NCBI RefSeq assembly: GCF_001999465.1
Contig: NZ_MQMF01000001.1
Span: 186,001 to 250,000, forward strand
Direction of reading: 5' to 3'
DNA length: 64,000 nucleotides
Source of the DNA: Fictibacillus arsenicus
GTDB taxonomy: Bacteria; Bacillota; Bacilli; Bacillales; Fictibacillaceae
Part shown: one piece after another, positions 45,749 through 54,514 of the stretch
Position numbering within the stretch: the first letter of the stretch is position 1
Layout of the letters: each line of letters begins with the position of its first letter
Program-made: the position numbers and the translations under genes
Notes under the pieces: model-generated
Database searches by the model: none
What the model was told of the DNA's origin: nothing
Seen by the model: the letters and a program-made list of their open reading frames with translations, nothing else

Positions 45749-46774
45749 ATGAGTGAAGAGGTACTTGCGATACTCATCATGTGGAGCTTCATATTTGTCT
45801 ACAGTATTTTTGGCTCGATTGATTTCGGCGCAGGATTTTGGGCGATGGTTTATAACAATCACAAAACAATGGCAGGAAAGATCGCAAATCGTTTTCTTTC
45901 GCCGACCTGGGAGATAACGAATACTTTCCTTGTCCTTTTAGTTGTAGCGTTCGTAGGTTTCTTTCCGAAAGGTGCCTATACGCTTGGAACAGTAATGCTT
46001 GTCCCAGTATCGCTGATCCTATTTTTTCTGGCTATCCGAAGTGCTTTTATGGTATTTTCCTATTCTGTGCAAGGCTACCGGAAGACGATGTTTTTTATTT
46101 CAGGAATTTCAGGACTATTAATCCCATCCCTGCTGATCGCCGTACTCCCTATTTCACAGGGAGGATTTATCAGTGTTGATGGAGAGATTCAAAGCCTATT
46201 ATTAGGGAAGCTTTTTTCCAGTCCTACTTTATATCTATACGTGCTATTCGGACTGACTTCTGAGCTGTACTTATCTTCTCTTTTTTTAGCTGACTATTCG
46301 CGTGTATCCAATAGAGAAGATGCCTACCGGCTATATCGCGGAAATGCGATACTTCTTGGACCGCTAACACTGTTATCCGCTCTATTCACACTTTTATTTA
46401 TGGCACCAGAAGCTGGATGGCTTGTTGATAACCTAATGGATCAAAAAATATGGTTCATTCTATCATTAATTGCATTCTGCATAGCATACGCTTCTCTTTG
46501 GTGGCCAAAACAAAACCGCCCAGGAATTGGACGGCCAAGATTTACACTGCTCGCAACAGTTTTACAATATGGATTGGCAAGCGTCGGATATGGAATGGCA
46601 CATCTGCCATATATCGTCTATCCCGATCTAACCATCTATGAAGCTTTTACTGCAACAGAAACTTTCTACTCATTAATGATTATGTATATAGTAGGTCTCG
46701 CCATATTAACACCAGGTTTCTATGTTTTCTGGCGTCTGTTCTTAAAAGACAAACGATATTTGCAGCAGGATTAA
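45749..46774 (+). CDS. cydB: Cytochrome bd oxidase subunit II
   Basis: A 341-residue CydB with eight or nine membrane helices. It starts ILIMWSFIFVYSIFGSIDFGAGFWAMVY, with the conserved SIDFGAG motif near residue 25, and carries SPTWEITNTFLV. It pairs with CydA. ATG after GGAAGGAGGGGAATGGT. No cydCD follows. The gene ends only 5 bp from ysdA on the other strand. Confidence 0.93.
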   Translation: MSEEVLAILIMWSFIFVYSIFGSIDFGAGFWAMVYNNHKTMAGKIANRFLSPTWEITNTFLVLLVVAFVGFFPKGAYTLGTVMLVPVSLILFFLAIRSAFMVFSYSVQGYRKTMFFISGISGLLIPSLLIAVLPISQGGFISVDGEIQSLLLGKLFSSPTLYLYVLFGLTSELYLSSLFLADYSRVSNREDAYRLYRGNAILLGPLTLLSALFTLLFMAPEAGWLVDNLMDQKIWFILSLIAFCIAYASLWWPKQNRPGIGRPRFTLLATVLQYGLASVGYGMAHLPYIVYPDLTIYEAFTATETFYSLMIMYIVGLAILTPGFYVFWRLFLKDKRYLQQD

Positions 46775-46778
46775 TATT

Positions 46779-47030
46779 CTACAAAAACCATCCTGCAATA
46801 ACTGTAATAAAAATACTTAAGATCGGTAAACCGTTACGAAATGACGAATGCTTCGTTTTATGGCGGAATTTCTTCATCGCAAGCCACATACCTGGAGCTC
46901 CTCCAGCAATAGCAAGCAGCCATAGTCTTGATTCAGGCGTACGCCAATTACCTTCTTGTGCATAAAATTTGTCTTTTTTCATGACCAAGTAAGCAACTGT
47001 ATTCATTATGATCAAATATAAAATAAACAC
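46779..47030 (-). CDS. ysdA: DUF1294 membrane protein YsdA
   Basis: An 83-residue small membrane protein of DUF1294: MNTVAYLVMKKDKFYA, RTPESRLWLLAIAGGAPGMWLAMKKFRHKTKHSSF, then a final helix. Function unknown. It lies downstream of rplT, as in B. subtilis. The GTG at 47028-47030 follows AAGGGAAAAG closely; a later start is possible. The rplT terminator lies upstream. Confidence 0.82.
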   Translation of the reverse strand: MFILYLIIMNTVAYLVMKKDKFYAQEGNWRTPESRLWLLAIAGGAPGMWLAMKKFRHKTKHSSFRNGLPILSIFITVIAGWFL

Positions 47031-47055
47031 CTTTTCCCTTTTCCTTTCAAAATGT

Positions 47056-47095
47056 AAAAAAGATCATCTCCATCAATTGAGGAAATGATCTTTTC
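47056..47095 (-). terminator. Terminator of infC-rpmI-rplT
   Basis: AAAAGATCAT pairs with ATGATCTTTT around a partly paired interior (CTCC...GGA), with T-rich tails. Confidence 0.8.
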
Positions 47096-47107
47096 TTTTA
47101 GTAAAAT

Positions 47108-47467
47108 TTAAGCTTTTAGGCTGTCTTTTGCTTTTGAAGCCAATTCTGCGAAAGCTTTTTCGTCAGTAATTGCGATTTCAGAAAGCATCTTACGGTTGAT
47201 GTCGATTCCCGCAAGTTTTAGACCGTGCATTAAACGGCTGTAAGAAAGACCGTTTGTACGTGCAGCAGCGTTGATACGAGTAATCCAAAGCTTACGGAAG
47301 TCACGCTTCTTTTGACGACGGTCACGGTAAGCGTACATTAAAGATTTGAATACTTGTTGTTGAGCTACTTTAAATAATTTATGTTTGGATCCGAAATAGC
47401 CTTTAGCTAGCTTAAGAACTTTTTTACGACGACGACGTGTTACATAGCCACCTTTTACTCTTGGCAT
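47108..47467 (-). CDS. rplT: 50S ribosomal protein L20
   Basis: A 119-residue L20 with the basic N-terminal tail ([27 protein letters not shown]) and the globular end ([26 protein letters not shown]). It assembles the 50S subunit and is the autoregulator of this operon in B. subtilis through the leader upstream of infC. ATG after AGGAGGTTTTTAAT. 39 bp after rpmI. Confidence 0.98.
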   Translation of the reverse strand: MPRVKGGYVTRRRRKKVLKLAKGYFGSKHKLFKVAQQQVFKSLMYAYRDRRQKKRDFRKLWITRINAAARTNGLSYSRLMHGLKLAGIDINRKMLSEIAITDEKAFAELASKAKDSLKA

Positions 47468-47506
47468 ATTAAAAACCTCCTATTTTTAAATCAACTTATC
47501 GTATGA

Positions 47507-47710
47507 TTAACGTTTTTTGTAAGTTAACAATGTGCGGATACGCTTGTAGTCACCACTGTTAACAAGTTTCGCTTTGCGTAGCTTACGCTTAGCTTTAGTA
47601 GACTTGTTAGCAAACAAGTGACTTGTATAAGCGCTCGCACGCTTTAATTTACCTGATCCAGTTTTTCTAAAGCGCTTTGCAGCACCTTTATGAGTTTTCA
47701 TTTTAGGCAT
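47507..47710 (-). CDS. rpmI: 50S ribosomal protein L35
   Basis: A 67-residue basic ribosomal protein: [24 protein letters not shown] at the start and RTLLTYKKR at the end, full family length. ATG after AGGGAGGTAACCATT. Middle gene of infC-rpmI-rplT. Confidence 0.98.
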   Translation of the reverse strand: MPKMKTHKGAAKRFRKTGSGKLKRASAYTSHLFANKSTKAKRKLRKAKLVNSGDYKRIRTLLTYKKR

Positions 47711-47733
47711 AATGGTTACCTCCCTGGTAAAAA

Positions 47734-48249
47734 TTATTTTTCGGCTTTAGGTGCTAGGATAAGAAACATGCTTCGACCTTCCATTTTCGGGTGAGTTTCC
47801 ACCGTAGAAAGATCTTCACATTCTTTCGCTAATTTCTCCAATACCGTTTTTCCGATTTGAGAATGAGTGATTGCACGTCCACGGAAACGAATACTTGCTT
47901 TTACTTTATCGCCTTTTTCAAGGAACTTACGGGCATTTTTAAGCTTCGTATTAAAGTCGTTTTCCTCAATTGTTGGACTAAGACGAATTTCTTTAGTCGT
48001 AATGACTTTTTGATTTTTTCGTGCTTCACGATCTTTACGCTGTTGCTCGTATTTAAACTTACCGTAGTCCATAATACGACATACTGGCGGTTTAGCAGTT
48101 GCAGCAACGAGTACAAGGTCAAGATTTGCGTTTGCCGCAAGGTCTAGAGCTTCCTGTCTTGTTTTAATGCCAAGCTGGCTTCCATCAGGACCGATTAAGC
48201 GAACCTCACGAGCACGAATGCCTTCATTGACAGACATGTCCTTACTAAT
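47734..48249 (-). CDS. infC: Translation initiation factor IF-3 (ATT start)
   Basis: A 171-residue IF3. The N-domain ([21 protein letters not shown]) is joined by a lysine-rich linker to the C-domain ([45 protein letters not shown]). I place the start at ATT (48247-48249), 6 bases after GGAGGTGA, giving [16 protein letters not shown] in line with B. subtilis IF3, which also starts at AUU. The ATG four codons later lacks a ribosome site at proper distance. A rare start codon lets IF3 limit its own synthesis. Confidence 0.95.
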   Translation of the reverse strand: MSKDMSVNEGIRAREVRLIGPDGSQLGIKTRQEALDLAANANLDLVLVAATAKPPVCRIMDYGKFKYEQQRKDREARKNQKVITTKEIRLSPTIEENDFNTKLKNARKFLEKGDKVKASIRFRGRAITHSQIGKTVLEKLAKECEDLSTVETHPKMEGRSMFLILAPKAEK

Positions 48250-48304
48250 AGTAAGTCACCTCCAAATTTTTTCAGTGAGTGTTAAAAACACCCGACTTGT
48301 TATT

Positions 48305-48470
48305 TCTGCAAATAAAAAAAGCGTCGGCGCATAATTCACCCACACGTAAACCGGCTATGTACTAATGACATGCCTGAATTCCATCTACCCATCAACAGCC
48401 AATAGAGGCGTCGAACCAGGTGAGAAGCGGGTGCTTCTGCTTTTTAGCGTCAAACTTATTTTATTAACCT
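48305..48470 (-). ncRNA. L20-type autoregulatory leader of infC
   Basis: Between the promoter at 48476 and infC lies a structured leader. On the minus strand it reads GCACCCGCTTCTCACCTGG, then GGCTGTTGATGGGTAGATGG, and finally GCGCCGACGC followed by TTTTTTT (48314-48330), which looks like an attenuator. Position and words resemble the B. subtilis L20 leader. I did not resolve the full fold. Confidence 0.65.
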
Positions 48471-48475
48471 TACAT

Positions 48476-48505
48476 ACTATAACATATTGGCGTGAAATGT
48501 GTCAA
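48476..48505 (-). promoter_or_regulatory. Promoter of infC operon
   Basis: Minus strand TTGACA (48500-48505), 18 bp, TATAGT (48476-48481). Confidence 0.8.
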
Positions 48506-48591
48506 ACAACGAATGTAATAAGCAACGAAATTAATTTTACTTCGTTTTGAAAAGTAATGCAAGAGTTTTTTTAGAGAGTGAAGAAAAAAAA

Positions 48592-48704
48592 GCATCACCC
48601 CGTTCAAGAACAGTTTAACCCATTCGAGCTCACGTTTCACCCCAACGCGGCCGAGTTTCACCCAAAAATCACTCTGTTTCACCCGGCGGTACCTTATATT
48701 CGCC
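48592..48704 (-). repeat. Periodic GGTGAAAC array, copy 2
   Basis: On the plus strand the unit GTTTCACC, or a near match, starts at 48592 (GCATCACC), 48613 (GTTTAACC), 48634, 48655, 48676 and 48697 (TATTCGCC): six units at exactly 21 bp. The 13 bases between units are unrelated. The array lies upstream of the infC promoter and behind thrS. Confidence 0.85.
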
Positions 48705-48774
48705 CGGTGATCTTTATACGAATATGAATTCCACTAAAAAATCCTCCTATTTATAACACTTAAACAAAAATAGA

Positions 48775-48818
48775 AAAGCTGACGCCAAAAAAATGGTATC
48801 TCTTGGGCCAGCTTCTTT
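48775..48818 (-). terminator. Terminator of thrS
   Basis: AGCTGACGCC and GGCCAGCTTC-type arms form a hairpin with bulges, with a T/A-rich tail on the minus strand. Weaker than most others here. Confidence 0.55.
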
Positions 48819-48824
48819 TTAAAA

Positions 48825-50735
48825 TTATCTTTTTTCGTTAATTTGAGCTAGAATCTTATCTCTAAAATCTTCATAAGAAACTGTTTCTGATTTTTGCTCG
48901 CCATATTTACGAACGTTTACAGTATTGTCTTCGATTTCTTTATCGCCTAGTACGAGCATGTAAGGTATCTTTTTCATTTGAGCTTCACGAATCTTATATC
49001 CCATCTTCTCGTTTCTAGTATCAATTTCCACTCGAACAGCATGTTTTTTCAAGTCATCTTGAAGCTTATACGCATACTCGTTATGAACATCGGATACAGG
49101 AATCAGCTTTACTTGTACTGGTGCAAGCCAAGTTGGGAACGCGCCAGCAAAGTGCTCAACCAAGATTCCTAAGAAACGGTCGATCGAACCATAGATCGCA
49201 CGGTGAATAACGACAGGACGAACCTTTTGGTTATTTTCATCTACATAAGTAAGGTCGAACTTTTCAGGCATCTGGAAATCGAGCTGAATTGTTGCACACT
49301 GATGGCTTCTCTTAAGCGCATCTTTAATGTGGAAGTCGATTTTCGGACCATAGAATGCGCCGTCACCTTCGTTAAGGTGATAGTTCATACCCAGATCTTC
49401 TAATACATTCTTCAATGCGCCTTCAGCTTGTTCCCATAAACGATCATCACCCATAGAATCTTCAGGACGAGTTGAAAGTTCAACAGAGTATTCAAAGCCA
49501 AATGTGCTGTAAATTTTATCAACTAACTTAAATACGTTTTTAATTTCACTTTCAATCTGTTGTGGTGTTACAAAAATATGTGCATCATCTTGGCAGAAAG
49601 TACGAACACGGATCATTCCGTTTAATGCACCGCTGTATTCGTGGCGATGAACCTGGCCAAATTCAGCCATACGTACTGGCAGATCTCTATATGAATGAAG
49701 CTTATTTTTAAAGATAAGCATGTGGCCTGGGCAGTTCATCGGCTTCATCGCGAACTTTGTATCATCTACTTCAGAGAAATACATGTTTTCATGATAGTGA
49801 TCCCAGTGCCCAGATTGCTCCCAAAGGCGCTGATTCATCATAAATGGTGTACGCACTTCATCATAATCAACTTGACGCTGAAGTTCACGCGAGAAATTTT
49901 CAAGTTCTGTACGAATTGTTTGACCGTTCGGAAGATAGAAAGGCATTCCAGGCGCTTCTTCTGAGAACATGAAAAGTTCTAATTCTTTTCCTAATTTACG
50001 GTGATCACGCTTTTGTGCTTCTTCAATAAAGTGCAGATACTCATCCAGATCTTTTTGGCTTAAGAATGCTGAACCATAAATCCGCTGAAGCATTTGGTTG
50101 TCGCTATCTCCTCGCCAATACGCTCCAGAGATGCTCATTAGTTTATAAGCCTTGATCTTTCCAGTTGAAGGAACATGCGGTCCGCGGCAAAGGTCAAAGA
50201 ACTCACCTTGCTCATAGATTGTAATCTTTTCTCCTTCAGGAAGATCGCGGATTAGCTCAAGTTTCAAATGATCATTTAATTTCTCGTAGATTTCTAGAGC
50301 TTCTTCACGTGTTACTTCTTTTCGAACGATTTGAAGATTTTCGTTTACGATTTTCTTCATTTCTTTTTCGATTACAGGAAGGTCTTCTGGTGTTAAATTA
50401 TGAGCCATGTCTACATCATAATAAAAACCATTATCGATGACTGGTCCGATTCCAAGTTTCACATCTGGATATAATCGCTTAAGCGCTTGAGCAAGCAAGT
50501 GGGCGTTTGAGTGTCTAGTCATCTCAAGACCTTCTTGCGAATCTTGCATGACAATCTCAATCGATGCATCTTCTTCAATCTGGCGTGAAAAGTCAAACAA
50601 TTGTCCGTTTACTTTCCCTGCTACCGCTTTTTTCTTCAAACTAGGGCTAATACTTTCGGCAACTTGTTCTGAAGTTACTCCTTTTGGAAATTCCTTGACT
50701 GATCCGTCTGGGAATGTAATTGAAATTGACGACAT
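48825..50735 (-). CDS. thrS: Threonyl-tRNA synthetase
   Basis: A 636-residue class II synthetase. Order: TGS domain (about 1-60), editing domain (about 65-220: TRHSNAHLLAQALK), catalytic domain with the zinc ligands in MNCPGHM, QVHRHEYSG and VIHRAIYGS, then the anticodon domain (about 535-636). The ATG follows AAAGGAGATGTTTTT. Controlled by the T-box upstream. Confidence 0.98.
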   Translation of the reverse strand: MSSISITFPDGSVKEFPKGVTSEQVAESISPSLKKKAVAGKVNGQLFDFSRQIEEDASIEIVMQDSQEGLEMTRHSNAHLLAQALKRLYPDVKLGIGPVIDNGFYYDVDMAHNLTPEDLPVIEKEMKKIVNENLQIVRKEVTREEALEIYEKLNDHLKLELIRDLPEGEKITIYEQGEFFDLCRGPHVPSTGKIKAYKLMSISGAYWRGDSDNQMLQRIYGSAFLSQKDLDEYLHFIEEAQKRDHRKLGKELELFMFSEEAPGMPFYLPNGQTIRTELENFSRELQRQVDYDEVRTPFMMNQRLWEQSGHWDHYHENMYFSEVDDTKFAMKPMNCPGHMLIFKNKLHSYRDLPVRMAEFGQVHRHEYSGALNGMIRVRTFCQDDAHIFVTPQQIESEIKNVFKLVDKIYSTFGFEYSVELSTRPEDSMGDDRLWEQAEGALKNVLEDLGMNYHLNEGDGAFYGPKIDFHIKDALKRSHQCATIQLDFQMPEKFDLTYVDENNQKVRPVVIHRAIYGSIDRFLGILVEHFAGAFPTWLAPVQVKLIPVSDVHNEYAYKLQDDLKKHAVRVEIDTRNEKMGYKIREAQMKKIPYMLVLGDKEIEDNTVNVRKYGEQKSETVSYEDFRDKILAQINEKR

Positions 50736-50761
50736 AAAAACATCTCCTTTTATTTATATAA

Positions 50762-51010
50762 AACAAAAAACACCCGTCCCTATAGAAGGGACGAGTGATG
50801 ATCTCGTGGTTCCACCCTTGTTCCGTAAAATATAAATAAATTACGGCACTCGGACAGTATAACGGACTGCTGCCGTCAGCGATTACTAAATATTAATTCA
50901 CCGCTGAAGTTCCAAGGTGGTAAAGCAAATTTTCGTGTTAGGAAGCTTTCAGCCGTGACTTCCCTCTCTAAAAACCGTAAAAGCTGCTTCATGTCCTTAT
51001 CAATACAGAT
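50762..51010 (-). ncRNA. T-box leader of thrS
   Basis: The T-box motif AAGGGTGGAACCACG lies at 50805-50819 (minus strand). The terminator pairs CACCCGTCCC (50771-50780) with GGGACGAGTG (50788-50797), then TTTTTTG. The upstream stem includes ACCACCTTGG, where an ACC (Thr) specifier is plausible. Confidence 0.92.
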
Positions 51011-51076
51011 CAAATGATAAAATTATAAACTTATTATATGCAGATGCTTTTCAAAAAGCAAGAGGACAATGACAGT

Positions 51077-51946
51077 TTATGACTTTTTTTTATATGGATA
51101 CGGGTTTTCTTTTAAAGACATCTTCTCAATTGGCAATATGGTGACCTTTTCTTGAAAAATATTTTTTACCGTCTGCAGAAGCGGATGATCCAAATCATAT
51201 GCATAAATCCTGGCAGATGAAGGAGCTAATCCGATTAGAGGTCCAAGGAGGCGTTCATCCAAGTTCACTGCATTCGTTAATTTCAATGCCCTATCGTGCA
51301 AGTGCTGAAGTTCAGTTTTTGTTAACTGATTTTGCCTTTCATCAAAAAGGATTACTTTTTCTTGGTCAAAGAGGATTACGATATCATTTTTTAGAATAGA
51401 TTTTTGTTTTGATAAGCATGTACGCAAATGTTCGATAAATGATTGATACTCAAGCTCTAATTTATATTCATCAATTGCACATTCAACAACCTTGAGCAAA
51501 GTTGCTAAATAATCTTTAAGACGAAACTTTAAAAAAGCTTCAAACTCTAGAAAGTTTCTTTTTTCCGATAAGATAGACTGCCACTGTTCTCGTATGATTT
51601 CACTTAAACTTGGAAGATTTTTCACTTCTGGGATTCCTTCAATCTCCCCTAAGATAATGCTCTTTGATATAGAGAAGATTTCTTTTTGTTCAGCAGAGTC
51701 ACTATAAAAAAAAGCATGTTCGATCATTTCCTTTAAACAAATATCTTCTACCTTATTTCTTGTAAATTCCGTTAACACATCCAAAATGAATTCTTTATGT
51801 TCATGTATGTGCAGTTCAAGAATTTTTGAAGAAGCATCAGATAATTTGGCAAAGGAAGGGTTAATTTTAATCTTGGCTGCCGTCCGGATTATTTTTTTTA
51901 GGACAGCGGTTCCGTCAGACGGGTGTGAAAAAGCGATTGTGATCAA
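51077..51946 (-). CDS. ytxC: Sporulation protein YtxC
   Basis: A 289-residue YtxC-like protein, mostly helical, without membrane segments or catalytic motifs. A conserved central stretch IREQWQSILSEKRNFLEFEAFLKFRLKDYLATL and the position behind thrS support the name. In B. subtilis it is a sporulation-associated protein of unknown mechanism. I chose the TTG at 51944-51946 after GGGGGGGACTTGC; the longer frame lacks a start signal. Confidence 0.8.
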   Translation of the reverse strand: MITIAFSHPSDGTAVLKKIIRTAAKIKINPSFAKLSDASSKILELHIHEHKEFILDVLTEFTRNKVEDICLKEMIEHAFFYSDSAEQKEIFSISKSIILGEIEGIPEVKNLPSLSEIIREQWQSILSEKRNFLEFEAFLKFRLKDYLATLLKVVECAIDEYKLELEYQSFIEHLRTCLSKQKSILKNDIVILFDQEKVILFDERQNQLTKTELQHLHDRALKLTNAVNLDERLLGPLIGLAPSSARIYAYDLDHPLLQTVKNIFQEKVTILPIEKMSLKENPYPYKKKS

Positions 51947-52023
51947 GCAAGTCCCCCCCATATAAAATCTCAGTAATACAATATATGGGACTAGGTTCTG
52001 AAAAATGTTAGTTAAACAAGGAA

Positions 52024-52050
52024 AAAACAACCCGGAAACCGAGTTGTTTA
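52024..52050 (-). terminator. Terminator of the amino-acid ABC operon
   Basis: AACAACTCGG pairs with CCGGGTTGTT around TTT, then TTTTTCC, directly at the permease stop. No ATPase gene lies inside the transcript. Confidence 0.85.
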
Positions 52051-52704
52051 ATCATAAACAAATTTTCGTTCAATTTTAGAGAGAATATAAGCCATCCCAA
52101 GAGTAAGAATTAAATACATGAAAGCTGCTGTCATATATGGTTCCCAAGGACGGTAATACTGACCCATCATCGCTCGTGCATAATACATTAATTCTGGTGT
52201 GGCAATGATTGAAACAAGCGAAGAGTCTTTTATCAATACAATAAATTCATTTCCAAGAGGCGGTATCATTCTTCTGGAAGCTTGGGGAAGAATAACATGT
52301 TTCATAGCTTGTACATGATTCATCCCTAAAGATCTTGCTGCTTCCATCTGTCCTTTGTCGATTGATTGTATTCCAGCTCGGAAAATCTCAGCTATATAAG
52401 CCGCTGCATTTAATGATAAAGCTAATACACTCGAAACAAAAACATTAGGCGGTTTCATTATAAGCGGCATCATCGCTGAATGGATCAGTAAGATTTGCAC
52501 AAGCAAGGGCGTTCCCCGGAAGAAACTTATATACCAGTTACAAGGAAGGTTAATAAGCGGGTTTTTTACCATTTTCCCAAGTCCTATAAACAAACCTAGA
52601 ATAGTTCCGAAAAGTATGCCAAGCAAAGATAGCTGAATCGTTATCCAAGTACCTTTTAAAAACAGCGGCATGTATTCGCTTATGATTTGAAAAGAAAATT
52701 CCAT
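52048..52704 (-). CDS. Polar amino-acid ABC permease
   Basis: A 218-residue HisM/GlnP-type permease with five membrane helices, the N-terminal GTWITIQLSLLGILFGTILG and the EAA loop (QMEAARSLGMNHVQAMKHVILPQASRRMIPPLGNEFI) that docks on an ATPase. It follows the binding protein by 17 bp. Its ATPase must be encoded elsewhere. Confidence 0.92.
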   Translation of the reverse strand: MEFSFQIISEYMPLFLKGTWITIQLSLLGILFGTILGLFIGLGKMVKNPLINLPCNWYISFFRGTPLLVQILLIHSAMMPLIMKPPNVFVSSVLALSLNAAAYIAEIFRAGIQSIDKGQMEAARSLGMNHVQAMKHVILPQASRRMIPPLGNEFIVLIKDSSLVSIIATPELMYYARAMMGQYYRPWEPYMTAAFMYLILTLGMAYILSKIERKFVYD

Positions 52705-52721
52705 GTAGACCTCCAGAAAGT

Positions 52722-53510
52722 TTATTGTTTCAATGCATCTACATTTGGTTCTTCACCAAACCATTCTTTATAGATTTCAGCATATTTTCCATTTTCAATT
52801 ACTTTTTTCAAAGCTTTATTGATTTTTTCTTGATGCTCACCATCTTTTGGAAAAATAATACCGTAGAATTCACTTTCAAAATTTTCTTGATCAGTAATTG
52901 TAACTAGCTTTTTATCAGGATTGTTTTTTGCATATTCCTGAACGACGGCATTGTCAGCAACAACTGCCTCAACTTCTCCGTTTAATAAGGCTTGAATAGC
53001 CAACGTGTTATTCTCAAACTTCTTAATATTTTCGCTCTTTCCAAACATTTTTTCTAAAGCTTCCTGACCAGTTGTTCCGTTTTGAACACTTACTTTTTTC
53101 CCTTCTAAATCTTTAGCGCTCTTAATCGAAGTACCATCTTTTGCAAGAATCATATTAATTGATTCGAAATACGGTGATGAGAAGTCATAGGTTTTCTTAC
53201 GATCATCATTAATGGTAATTGCAGATATACCTGCATCCACTTCTTTATTTTTCAGAGCAATAAATAGCGGCTCCCAGCCTGTGTTCTTCATTTCATAATC
53301 AAAGCCCGCTTCTTTCATAACAGCATCTAATAAATCAACATCAAATCCAACGATCTTCTCTCCTTCAAGAGATTCGAAAGGAGCATATGCTGCATCAGTT
53401 CCTATCGTTAGCTTTTCTGCATCAGATCCAGAGCCAGTGCTTCCGCAAGCTGCTAATAATACTGCGGACAATCCTATAATCCCCGTTTTCAACTTTTGTT
53501 TCATTTTCAT
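52722..53510 (-). CDS. Amino-acid ABC substrate-binding lipoprotein
   Basis: A 262-residue periplasmic-type binding protein anchored as a lipoprotein (LSAVLLAACGS, Cys about 22). Family-3 signature GFDVDLLDAVMKEAGFDYE, then DAGISAITINDDRKKTYDFSSPYF and QNGTTGQEALE. It likely binds a polar amino acid, but the specificity is not readable. ATG after AAAGGGGGACAACTTGCA. The pair without ATPase recalls yckB-yckA of B. subtilis. Confidence 0.92.
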   Translation of the reverse strand: MKMKQKLKTGIIGLSAVLLAACGSTGSGSDAEKLTIGTDAAYAPFESLEGEKIVGFDVDLLDAVMKEAGFDYEMKNTGWEPLFIALKNKEVDAGISAITINDDRKKTYDFSSPYFESINMILAKDGTSIKSAKDLEGKKVSVQNGTTGQEALEKMFGKSENIKKFENNTLAIQALLNGEVEAVVADNAVVQEYAKNNPDKKLVTITDQENFESEFYGIIFPKDGEHQEKINKALKKVIENGKYAEIYKEWFGEEPNVDALKQ

Positions 53511-53634
53511 TGCAAGTTGTCCCCCTTTATTCTAAATATTCTTATATTATACACAAAATTTTAAATTTAAGGAAAATTCAATAAATAAATTCAAAATAAA
53601 AAGATCCCAATGTTTTGAGATCTTAGTTAATACT

Positions 53635-54360
53635 TTATATTCTGCAGATTTCTAAAGGACAGTCCTCACAACTGCAAGCATTTTTTAAATATGCTAAATC
53701 AGTAATTTTAATATTCCCGCCAGCTTCAAAAGTCACAACACCTTCTTTTTTCAGCTGACTTAACATTCGGTTAACCGTTTCGCGTGATGTCCCGATAAGT
53801 TCTGCCAAATCAGTATTCGTAAAATGCTGTGATAAAGTAATACCTGATGAAGTCATTTTACCATATGAATTAGCCAGTCTGATTAACGTCGAGCATAATG
53901 CACCTTTTTTTCCATAGAGCATGAGATCTCTAAACTTAGAACGGGTGATAGCATGCATATTGCTCATCCACTTCATAAATTCAACAGCAACTTCACCATG
54001 CTGCCAGATAATTGTTTCCAGATCCTGCTGCTGAATCACACCTACATCACAATCTCTTGTCGCTTTTGCACTATAGTTATACCGTGAATCCGAAGAAACA
54101 CCCAGTTCACCAATTAGATCACCTTCTTGAAAAATGTAAAGAACCAGCTCTTTGCCTTCTTCAGTCACCTTCGTAATTTTAATCTGGCCTTCCCTTAAAT
54201 AAAACAATTTGTCTGCCGTGTCATTGTCTAAAAATAAGAATTGATCCGCTCCCACTTTCTTGGGATACATAATGCTTTCTAAATATTGAAAAGTGTTTTT
54301 TGAAAAAACATCTGTATTTTGATAGGAACAAAAATTTTGTTGCTGTGTGCAGGCACCCAT
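53635..54360 (-). CDS. fnr: Anaerobic regulator Fnr (Crp/Fnr family)
   Basis: A 241-residue regulator. The cyclic-nucleotide-like beta-roll (about 35-135), a long dimer helix (AVEFMKWMSNMHAITRSKFRDLMLYGKKGAL) and the helix-turn-helix TNTDLAELIGTSRETVNRML are clear. The C-terminal ACSCEDCPLEIC carries the cysteines that hold the [4Fe-4S] cluster in Bacillus Fnr, unlike E. coli, where they are N-terminal. ATG at 54358-54360 after GGGGGAGGTTTGAAT. Its own promoter has a perfect Fnr box. Confidence 0.92.
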   Translation of the reverse strand: MGACTQQQNFCSYQNTDVFSKNTFQYLESIMYPKKVGADQFLFLDNDTADKLFYLREGQIKITKVTEEGKELVLYIFQEGDLIGELGVSSDSRYNYSAKATRDCDVGVIQQQDLETIIWQHGEVAVEFMKWMSNMHAITRSKFRDLMLYGKKGALCSTLIRLANSYGKMTSSGITLSQHFTNTDLAELIGTSRETVNRMLSQLKKEGVVTFEAGGNIKITDLAYLKNACSCEDCPLEICRI

Positions 54361-54390
54361 ATTCAAACCTCCCCCGCTTCTCATATTCCC

Positions 54391-54433
54391 ATTATAATCC
54401 ACAACAAGAAAAATAAGTGTGATTTAAATCACA
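54391..54433 (-). promoter_or_regulatory. fnr promoter with Fnr box
   Basis: TGTGATTTAAATCACA (54418-54433) is a perfect TGTGA-N6-TCACA box. The -10 box TATAAT is at 54391-54396 on the minus strand. The box centre falls at -41.5 from the predicted start, the position used for activation by Fnr. Confidence 0.88.
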
Positions 54434-54449
54434 CGAACTATGAACAATG

Positions 54450-54492
54450 TGTGATTTTTGATACATCCTTATTTAAAAATTTGTTTTATCCT
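54450..54492 (+). promoter_or_regulatory. Possible second, degenerate Fnr box
   Basis: TGTGATTTTTGATACA (54450-54465) keeps one half-site. Its centre is 41.5 bp from a start predicted by TATCCT at 54487-54492 on the plus strand. Two mismatches make it tentative. Confidence 0.35.
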
Positions 54493-54514
54493 TTTTTTAA
54501 AAGGAGGGATTAAA

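Noticed and set aside
48470-48682. 70-codon minus-strand frame with heptad-like pattern over the 21-bp array
   Set aside because: The 21-bp period gives an apparent seven-residue pattern, but the sister array has 20/21 spacing that breaks frame, there is no good ribosome site, and the frame runs through the infC promoter.
48592-48704. CRISPR array
   Set aside because: The conserved unit is only 8-9 bases with 13-base gaps, far below CRISPR repeat and spacer sizes, and no cas genes are near.
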